The notes under the pieces were generated by a model, which was not told where the DNA came from, ran no database searches, and worked only from the letters and a program-made list of their open reading frames with translations. This document shows, piece after piece, positions 6,128 through 10,905 of a stretch of DNA of 10,905 bases (its first letter is position 1; every line of letters starts with the position of its first letter). Source of the stretch: an uncultured Bacilli bacterium (GTDB lineage Bacteria; Bacillota_I; Bacilli_A; RF39; UBA660); the NCBI GenBank assembly GCA_947625315.1, contig CANQOE010000023.1:1-10905 (forward strand). The letters run 5' to 3'. A program made the translations under genes and the position numbers.

Positions 6128-8641
6128 ATGATTGAACTAGAAAAAAAATACGATCACAAACAAGTTGAAAAAGGTAAGTATGAAAATTGGAAAAATAATG
6201 GATATTTTGAAGCTAAAGAAGCTAAAAATAAATTTTGTATAGTTATACCCCCACCTAATGTAACTGGTAAGTTACATATTGGTCATGCTTGGGATACAGC
6301 AATCCAAGATGCCTTAATTAGATATAAAAGAATGAAAGACTTTGAAACTTTATGGGTACCAGGAATGGATCATGCGGGAATTGCCACCCAAGCTAAAGTC
6401 GATAAAAGATTGATGGAAAATGGGATTAATCCTAGGGAATTATCAAGAGAAGATTGGCTTAAACATGCTTGGGCTTGGAAAGAAGAATATGCCCAAAATA
6501 TTCATGAACAATGGGCTAAATTAGGCTTATCTTTGGCTTATTCTAAAGAACGTTTTACAATGGATGAAGGGTTATCAAAAGCAGTTAATAAAGTATTTGT
6601 TGATTTATATAATAAAGGATTAATTTATCAAGGGCAAAGAATAATAAATTGGGATCCTGTTGCCAAGACAGCTTTATCTAATGAAGAAGTTATTTATAAA
6701 GATATTCCAGGAGCTTTTTATCATTTAAAATATAAAATAGTAGATAGTGATGATTATTTAGATGTGGCAACAACTCGGCCCGAAACTTTATTTGGGGATA
6801 CAGCAGTAGCCATAAATCCTAGTGATGAAAGATATTTAAAATATCATGATAAAAAAGTTATCTTACCCCTTGTTAATAAAGAAATACCAATTATATTAGA
6901 TGAACATGCTGATATAACTAAAGGAACTGGTGTAGTTAAAATAACCCCTTTTCATGATCCTAATGATTATGAAGTAGGTTTAAGACATAACTTAGAAGCA
7001 ATTAGATGTATTGAAAATGATGGAACTATGAGTGCCACAGCTTTAAAATATGCCGGAATGGATAGATTTGAAGCTCGCGAAGCTATGTTAAAAGATTTAG
7101 AGAAGGAAGGATTACTCCTTAAAATAGAACAAATAACTCATAATGCGCCATTTAGTGAAAGAACAAATACGTTAATTGAACCAATGATTTCAAAACAATG
7201 GTTTGTTAAAATGCGTCCTTTGGCGGACAGAGTATTAGAAACCCAAAAAGATAAAAATGCTAAAGTTAATTTTGTTCCTAAAAGATTTGAGAAAATTATG
7301 AATCACTGGATGGAAATAACTTATGATTGGTGTATTTCGCGGCAACTTTGGTGGGGACATCGAATTCCAGCTTGGTATAAAGATGGTAAAACTTATGTAG
7401 GAGTTGAAGCTCCTAAAGAAGAAGGTTGGATTCAAGATGAAGATGTCCTAGATACTTGGTTTTCTAGTGCTCTATGGCCATTTTCAACTTTAGGTTGGCC
7501 TGATGATACGGAAGATTTAAGAAAGTATTACCCCAATAATGTATTAGTAACTGGTTATGATATTATTCCTTTCTGGGTTAATCGAATGACTTTTCAAGGT
7601 TTAGAGTTTTTAAATAAACGACCATTTGAATATTGTTTAATTCACGGATTAATTCGCGATAAAATGGGCCGGAAAATGTCTAAAAGTTTAGGTAATGGAA
7701 TTGATCCTATGGAAGTTATTGAAGAATATGGAGCTGATGCTTTAAGATTTTATTTAACAACCGCGGTATCTAATGGTATGGATTTAAAATTTGATATGGA
7801 TTCTTTAAAAGCAACTTGGAACTTTATTAATAAGTTATGGAATGCGGCAAGATTTGTTCTTCTAAATATTGATGATGTTAAAAATGAAGAAATAAAATTA
7901 GAAAAAGATGTCGATAAATGGATAATGAGTAAATATCAATTAACTATTAAAAATGTTACTAAATTTATGGATAAGTTTGAATTAAATAATGCGGGCAATG
8001 AAATATATAATTTTATTTATAATGATTTTTGTGATAATTATATTGAATTTGCTAAATTTAGTTTAGATGATAATAATACAAAAATGATATTAAAAACTAT
8101 TTTAGAAGGTATTTTAAAGATGTTACATCCATTTATGCCTTATGTAACTGATGAAATATATTCGAAAATGGAAAAAGAAAATATTATGATTAGTGCTTAT
8201 CCGGAATATGATAAAAAATTAGTCTTTAAAAAGGAACAAGAAAATGTAGAAGATATGATTGAGTTTATTAGTTTATATCGTAAAACTTATCAAGAAAATA
8301 AATTAGATAAATCAGTAGAAGTAAAATTTAATAATCAAAATGATTATGAATTAATTAAAAAAATGGTAAAAATTAATAATATTGTTGATAGTTCTAATAA
8401 GCAAGCTTATAATGTTCATTATAAAGATTATGATGTAACAATATATCATGAAAGGGTAGTAACAGAAGAAGATAAAAAAGCAAAAGAACAAGAAATTGCT
8501 ACTTTAATGGCTTCAATAAAGAAAAGAGAAGGATTACTAAATAATCAAAACTTTGTTTTGAAAGCTCCTAAAGAATTAGTGGAACAAGAAAAAGAGAAGT
8601 TAGCTTTAGAAAAAGAGAAATTAGCTAAATTACAAGTGTAA
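6128..8641 (+). CDS. valS: Valyl-tRNA synthetase
   Basis: Class I aminoacyl-tRNA synthetase charging tRNA-Val in the cytoplasm. The 837-residue product has the HIGH signature within PPPNVTGKLHIGH (41-53) and KMSKS at 516-520 in RKMSKSLGNGIDP. The CP1 editing domain is intact, with ATTRPETLFGDTAVAINP (214-231) and HDPND (276-280), so removal of mischarged threonine should be retained. WCISRQLWWGHRIPAWY and DVLDTWFSSALWP are characteristic of ValS. The C-terminal arm (about 779-837) is a Lys/Glu-rich coiled coil with FVLKAPKELV, the usual tRNA-binding tail. It is a little shorter than many bacterial ValS (roughly 880-950 residues) but nothing essential appears missing. The start ATG has AAAGG (6113-6117) 10 bases upstream. 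Expression is controlled by the valine T-box leader. The assignment is secure. Confidence 0.98.
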   Translation: MIELEKKYDHKQVEKGKYENWKNNGYFEAKEAKNKFCIVIPPPNVTGKLHIGHAWDTAIQDALIRYKRMKDFETLWVPGMDHAGIATQAKVDKRLMENGINPRELSREDWLKHAWAWKEEYAQNIHEQWAKLGLSLAYSKERFTMDEGLSKAVNKVFVDLYNKGLIYQGQRIINWDPVAKTALSNEEVIYKDIPGAFYHLKYKIVDSDDYLDVATTRPETLFGDTAVAINPSDERYLKYHDKKVILPLVNKEIPIILDEHADITKGTGVVKITPFHDPNDYEVGLRHNLEAIRCIENDGTMSATALKYAGMDRFEAREAMLKDLEKEGLLLKIEQITHNAPFSERTNTLIEPMISKQWFVKMRPLADRVLETQKDKNAKVNFVPKRFEKIMNHWMEITYDWCISRQLWWGHRIPAWYKDGKTYVGVEAPKEEGWIQDEDVLDTWFSSALWPFSTLGWPDDTEDLRKYYPNNVLVTGYDIIPFWVNRMTFQGLEFLNKRPFEYCLIHGLIRDKMGRKMSKSLGNGIDPMEVIEEYGADALRFYLTTAVSNGMDLKFDMDSLKATWNFINKLWNAARFVLLNIDDVKNEEIKLEKDVDKWIMSKYQLTIKNVTKFMDKFELNNAGNEIYNFIYNDFCDNYIEFAKFSLDDNNTKMILKTILEGILKMLHPFMPYVTDEIYSKMEKENIMISAYPEYDKKLVFKKEQENVEDMIEFISLYRKTYQENKLDKSVEVKFNNQNDYELIKKMVKINNIVDSSNKQAYNVHYKDYDVTIYHERVVTEEDKKAKEQEIATLMASIKKREGLLNNQNFVLKAPKELVEQEKEKLALEKEKLAKLQV

Positions 8642-8656
8642 ATTTTAATTAAAATA

Positions 8657-8690
8657 TGCTATAATTAATTAGTGATTAAATTCACTAATT
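8657..8690 (+). promoter_or_regulatory. Extended -10 promoter of tRNA-Arg with overlapping 24-base inverted repeat
   Basis: TGCTATAAT (8657-8665) is an extended -10; the -35 position holds only a weak TGTAAA (8637-8642) overlapping the valS stop. Expected start is near 8672. Immediately downstream AATTAGTGA (8667-8675) and TCACTAATT (8682-8690) form a perfect 9-bp inverted repeat with loop TTAAAT. It could act as a weak end signal for valS, or as an operator or 5' leader hairpin for the tRNA. It has no proper T run. Confidence 0.55.
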
Positions 8691-8694
8691 TAAT

Positions 8695-8771
8695 GTCTGC
8701 GTAGCTCAGTTGGATAGAGCAACCCCCTCCTAAGGGGTAGGTCGTGAGTTCGACTCTCACCGCGGACACCA
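8695..8771 (+). tRNA. tRNA-Arg (anticodon CCU)
   Basis: A full 77-base cloverleaf. Acceptor arm GTCTGCG pairs with CGCGGAC (one G-U). The D arm is GCTC...GAGC, the anticodon stem ACCCC/GGGGT with loop CTCCTAA, and the T arm GTGAG-TTCGACT-CTCAC. Discriminator A is followed by an encoded CCA. The anticodon is CCT at 8729-8731, reading AGG, so arginine. It lies 53 bases after valS but has its own promoter; no clear terminator follows. Confidence 0.97.
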
Positions 8772-8781
8772 GATTGGATTA

Positions 8782-8809
8782 TTAACTTTTAAACTTTTAT
8801 TTATATAAT
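8782..8809 (+). promoter_or_regulatory. Possible promoter of the 183-residue protein gene
   Basis: TTAACT (8782-8787), a 16-base spacer and TATAAT (8804-8809), in the gap between the tRNA and the next gene. The -10 is perfect but the -35 is weak. Expected start is near 8816, giving a leader of about 39 bases with ribosome site GGGAGGT (8840-8846). Confidence 0.4.
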
Positions 8810-8854
8810 TGTTTTATAAGCTTTTAATATAAAAAATATGGGAGGTTTGTTTAT

Positions 8855-9406
8855 ATGAAAAATGAAAAAATATTTTCGGATGAATTAGAAAGAATTGTAG
8901 ATGTAAAAAATAGTTTTATGGATTTTCTTCAAAAATTTAATGATGGTGATGTACGAATAAATAATGATTATATTTTATATCGCTCATCAAATGTAACTGA
9001 TAATCATGAAATTAAACTACCCAATTCTCAAATAAGGTTGTATGGTTTAATATATAACTTTACTATTAAATTATTTGATACAGAAGAAGAGCTTATAAAT
9101 TATGTTAAAAACGGTAATGAATCATATAAAAATGTTTGTGCCATTGATTATTTAGGAGATTTTGCGGGACGTAATTATGTAATTAAAATAACATATTTAG
9201 ATGGCAAGTATGTTTTATGTACGCAATCAGAGGATTTTTTATTTCATTATGATTTAAATATAGAAAAAAGCAAAGAGGAACAAAAGCCTGTTTGGGAAGT
9301 GAAAGAGTGGAACTTAGAATCAATATATAATTATTTAGAATTAAAAGAAATTATTTTAGATAACCCTTTTAAAAATATCTTTAATTTGATACGTGGTAAA
9401 AAATAA
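8855..9406 (+). CDS. Unrecognised 183-residue cytoplasmic protein
   Basis: I do not recognise this protein. It has GGGAGGT (8840-8846) 9 bases before the ATG, codon use like its neighbours, and no signal peptide, membrane helix or cysteine cluster, so it is probably cytoplasmic and real. The N-terminal 30 residues look helical (SDELERIVDVKNSFMDFLQK). The middle (about 35-135) alternates short strands, with RLYGLIYNFTIKLFDTEEEL and DYLGDFAGRNYVIKITYLDG as the most structured-looking parts. The C-terminus is a Lys/Glu-rich linker followed by helices (WNLESIYNYLELKEIIL). It is preceded by a tRNA gene and followed by a gap with a terminator, so it looks like a single-gene unit. No function is proposed. 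Confidence 0.8.
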   Translation: MKNEKIFSDELERIVDVKNSFMDFLQKFNDGDVRINNDYILYRSSNVTDNHEIKLPNSQIRLYGLIYNFTIKLFDTEEELINYVKNGNESYKNVCAIDYLGDFAGRNYVIKITYLDGKYVLCTQSEDFLFHYDLNIEKSKEEQKPVWEVKEWNLESIYNYLELKEIILDNPFKNIFNLIRGKK

Positions 9407-9424
9407 TTTATTAAACTAAAAGTA

Positions 9425-9578
9425 TTGTCTAATAATTTTTGTTATGATATTTATTATAGATAAAGTAGTCTTTATAAAAAAGAATAGAGATACATTTGAA
9501 CAAGTAATTAAATGCATCCTATATATGGTTATGAGAAAAGCACCTGAAATCAACAAAGATTGAAATCAGATGTTTTTT
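9425..9578 (+). ncRNA. Possible short transcript or extended 3' UTR (candidate only)
   Basis: The gap after the 183-residue gene contains a promoter-like pair, TTGTCT (9425-9430) and an extended -10 TGATATTTA (9445-9453, 17-base spacing), and about 80 bases further a strong terminator. If active this would give an RNA of roughly 115 bases (about 9460-9578). I see no ORF with a ribosome site in it. The simpler alternative is that this is just the long 3' end of the upstream mRNA. Confidence 0.25.
9536..9578 (+). terminator. Intrinsic terminator downstream of the 183-residue gene
   Basis: AAAAGCACCTGA (9536-9547) pairs with TCAGATGTTTTTT (9566-9578), with one G-U and one C-A mismatch. The helix is continued inside by TCAA/TTGA (9550-9553/9560-9563) and closed by a short A-rich loop. 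The T run is part of the 3' arm (9573-9578). It lies about 130 bases past the upstream stop codon. Confidence 0.75.
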
Positions 9579-9605
9579 CTTTATCTAGGCTTTAATCCAA
9601 ATTTA

Positions 9606-9634
9606 TTGACTTTGCTATCTTATTATCTTATATT
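9606..9634 (+). promoter_or_regulatory. sigmaA-type promoter of the RsgI-like surface protein gene
   Basis: TTGACT (9606-9611), a 17-base spacer and TATATT (9629-9634), located between the preceding terminator and the next gene. Expected start is near 9641, leaving a leader of about 45 bases with GAGAGGTG (9671-9678) before ATG 9686. Confidence 0.6.
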
Positions 9635-9685
9635 TATATTGTTGATATAGTATATTCTTTTTTATATTTAGAGAGGTGTTAAAAT

Positions 9686-10905
9686 ATGAAAAATGTTTTT
9701 AAAAATGGGAAATTGGTTGTTGTTATAGTTGGCATAGTTCTTGTTTTAGCAGGTAGTATTACTTTACTTGTTCTAAATTTAAATAAAAAGGAAGATACGC
9801 CAATTCATAAAGAAGAAACTCATAGTATGTATGTAAAAATCAATCCTTTTGTAAAACTTGTTTTTACGGAAGAATATGATATATGTAAAAACTCTGAAGG
9901 TATGGAATATGTATGTGGCGAAAAAACTAATAATGTTGTTGATTATGAGCTAATTAATGATGATGCTAAAAATTTTTATAAAGATTTAGACTTTAAAAAT
10001 AAAAGTTTATATGATGCTGTTCTTATGTTATGTGAAACAGCCAAAGATAATGATATAGTATTTGAAGATTTAGAAATAACAACTGACAGTGATAGTATAA
10101 AAGTTGAAAATATTACAGATTATTTACAAGAAAAATCAAAGTATGAAGTTACTTATACTATAAATGTAAATTTTGAAGAACATATCGATGAAAATAAAAT
10201 TGAAGAAGAAGACGAAGATATTGAAACGGAAGTATATGTCGTAACTTTTAATAGTGAAGGTGGTAGTAAAGTAGAAAGTCAGTCAGTTACTAAAGGAAGT
10301 AAAGTAAATAAGCCAGCTACACCAACTAAAAAAGGATTTAAGTTTGTTGAATGGCAATTAAATGGGAAAAAATATGATTTTGATACCGAAGTAACTGAAG
10401 ATATAAAATTAAAAGCTAAATGGGAAAAAGAAAATACAAATAATAACCAAAGTACTAAACTTACTCAAAACGAAAATAATAATAACAACAATAGTAATAA
10501 CAATAATCAAAGTACTAAACCAAATCAAAATGAAAATAATGATAACAATAATAATCAAACAACTAATCCTAGTGAAAGTGAAAACAATAGTAGCCAAACA
10601 ACTAAACCTAACGAAAATAATAATAGTTCGGCTAATTCAAACACTAACGATAGACAAGGGGTAATAAACTTAAATGATAATGTATTATATATCTTGTCTG
10701 GTATTACTTCTGAAGATTATATGTCTTGGAAAATAAAAGATGTTTGTATAGGTAAAACTATAGCAGAGCTAAAAGAAGTAGATTCTAGCTATAATAAAGA
10801 TGCATTAGATGCGGATAATGAATTTAATGATAGTACTTTAATAATTAAAGAAATGTTTTTGAAACCTAATTATGCTTTAAGCCTTTTAGATATATTCCCG
10901 GCTTG
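9686..10905 (+). CDS. Membrane-anchored surface protein with RsgI-middle-like domain, InlB/Flg_new repeat and Asn-rich linker (3' end outside window)
   Basis: The frame stays open from ATG 9686 (SD AGAGG at 9672-9676) to the window end: 406 residues visible. Residues 1-8 are cytoplasmic and 9-32 form a transmembrane anchor. Residues about 47-135 (MYVKINPFVKLVF, VVDYELINDDAKNFYKDLDF, KNKSLYDAVLMLCETAKDN) follow the pattern of the extracellular middle domain of RsgI-like anti-sigma factors (INPS-E-L..., LNEDGK..., LKGK-L-EA...). A cysteine pair (67/77) interrupts this domain. After an acidic stretch, residues about 182-248 form an InlB B-repeat/Flg_new unit (VVTFNSEGGSKV, TPTKKGFKFVEWQLNGK, KLKAKWEKE). 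Residues 250-321 are an Asn/Gln/Thr linker, and 326-406 an unrecognised domain cut by the edge. The usual cytoplasmic anti-sigma domain is absent. The RsgI link is a pattern judgement; the InlB repeat is firm. Confidence 0.75.
   Translation, partial: MKNVFKNGKLVVVIVGIVLVLAGSITLLVLNLNKKEDTPIHKEETHSMYVKINPFVKLVFTEEYDICKNSEGMEYVCGEKTNNVVDYELINDDAKNFYKDLDFKNKSLYDAVLMLCETAKDNDIVFEDLEITTDSDSIKVENITDYLQEKSKYEVTYTINVNFEEHIDENKIEEEDEDIETEVYVVTFNSEGGSKVESQSVTKGSKVNKPATPTKKGFKFVEWQLNGKKYDFDTEVTEDIKLKAKWEKENTNNNQSTKLTQNENNNNNNSNNNNQSTKPNQNENNDNNNNQTTNPSESENNSSQTTKPNENNNSSANSNTNDRQGVINLNDNVLYILSGITSEDYMSWKIKDVCIGKTIAELKEVDSSYNKDALDADNEFNDSTLIIKEMFLKPNYALSLLDIFPA
10433..10648 (+). repeat. Asn-rich degenerate coding repeats
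   Basis: Encodes about 72 residues of mostly Asn with four degenerate units of the form (N/S)Q(S/T)TKPxxxENN: QSTKLTQNENN, QSTKPNQNENN, QTTNPSESENN and QTTKPNENNN. At DNA level CAAAGTACTAAAC recurs. It is probably a flexible extracellular spacer and prone to length variation. Confidence 0.8.

Noticed and set aside
7235..7435. Minus-strand frame inside valS
   Set aside because: Fully inside a secure housekeeping gene, with no initiation signals.
10409..10597. Minus-strand hydrophobic frame
   Set aside because: It is the complement of the Asn-rich repeat (AAT/AAC reads as Ile/Val on the other strand), with no start context.
1..10905. CRISPR array, insertion sequence ends or alternative UGA code
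   Set aside because: No regularly spaced direct repeats, no complete transposase with terminal inverted repeats, and all genes read normally with TGG for tryptophan and no internal TGA needed.

Overview
The window is strongly AT-rich, uses good AGGAGG-type ribosome binding sites and sigmaA-type promoters, and has standard stop and TGG-tryptophan usage. It carries a valine T-box leader, an LCP-family wall protein and dockerin/cohesin modules. Together these point to a low-GC Gram-positive bacterium (Firmicutes, Bacilli/Clostridia side), plausibly an uncultured gut lineage. That placement is inferred from gene content and composition, not from a marker-gene comparison.

Layout. The left edge (2-364, +) holds the C-terminal end of a protein resembling the Rpn/PD-(D/E)XK 'transposase-like nuclease' family. 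A hairpin at 363-390 separates it from a convergent LCP-family (LytR-CpsA-Psr) membrane protein (395-2368, -). The LCP gene shares a compact divergent promoter region (2391-2540) with a two-gene + strand operon. The first gene of that operon (2546-4300) encodes a secreted SH3b + glucosaminidase-type peptidoglycan hydrolase ending in a two-repeat dockerin. The second (4316-5869) encodes a membrane protein whose extracellular part begins with a cohesin-like domain followed by a cadherin-like beta-sandwich, then one transmembrane helix and a charged cytoplasmic tail.

Next is a housekeeping block. A promoter and valine-specific T-box leader (specifier codon GUU) precede valS (6128-8641), followed by tRNA-Arg(CCU) at 8695-8771 with its own extended -10 promoter. 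Then come an unrecognised 183-residue cytoplasmic protein (8855-9406), a 279-base gap with a strong terminator and a possible short transcript, and a membrane-anchored surface protein running off the right edge (9686-10905). That last protein has an RsgI-middle-like domain, an InlB/Flg_new-type repeat and an Asn-rich linker.

The main point of interest is the wall-associated cluster. A dockerin-bearing autolysin and a cohesin-bearing membrane receptor are translated back to back, divergently from an LCP wall-polymer ligase-type protein. The simplest reading (inference) is a non-cellulosomal use of cohesin-dockerin binding to hold a cell-wall hydrolase at the membrane, with a cytoplasmic tail that could connect the complex to the cell interior. 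The secreted proteins here also carry closely spaced cysteine pairs, while the cohesin protein has none.
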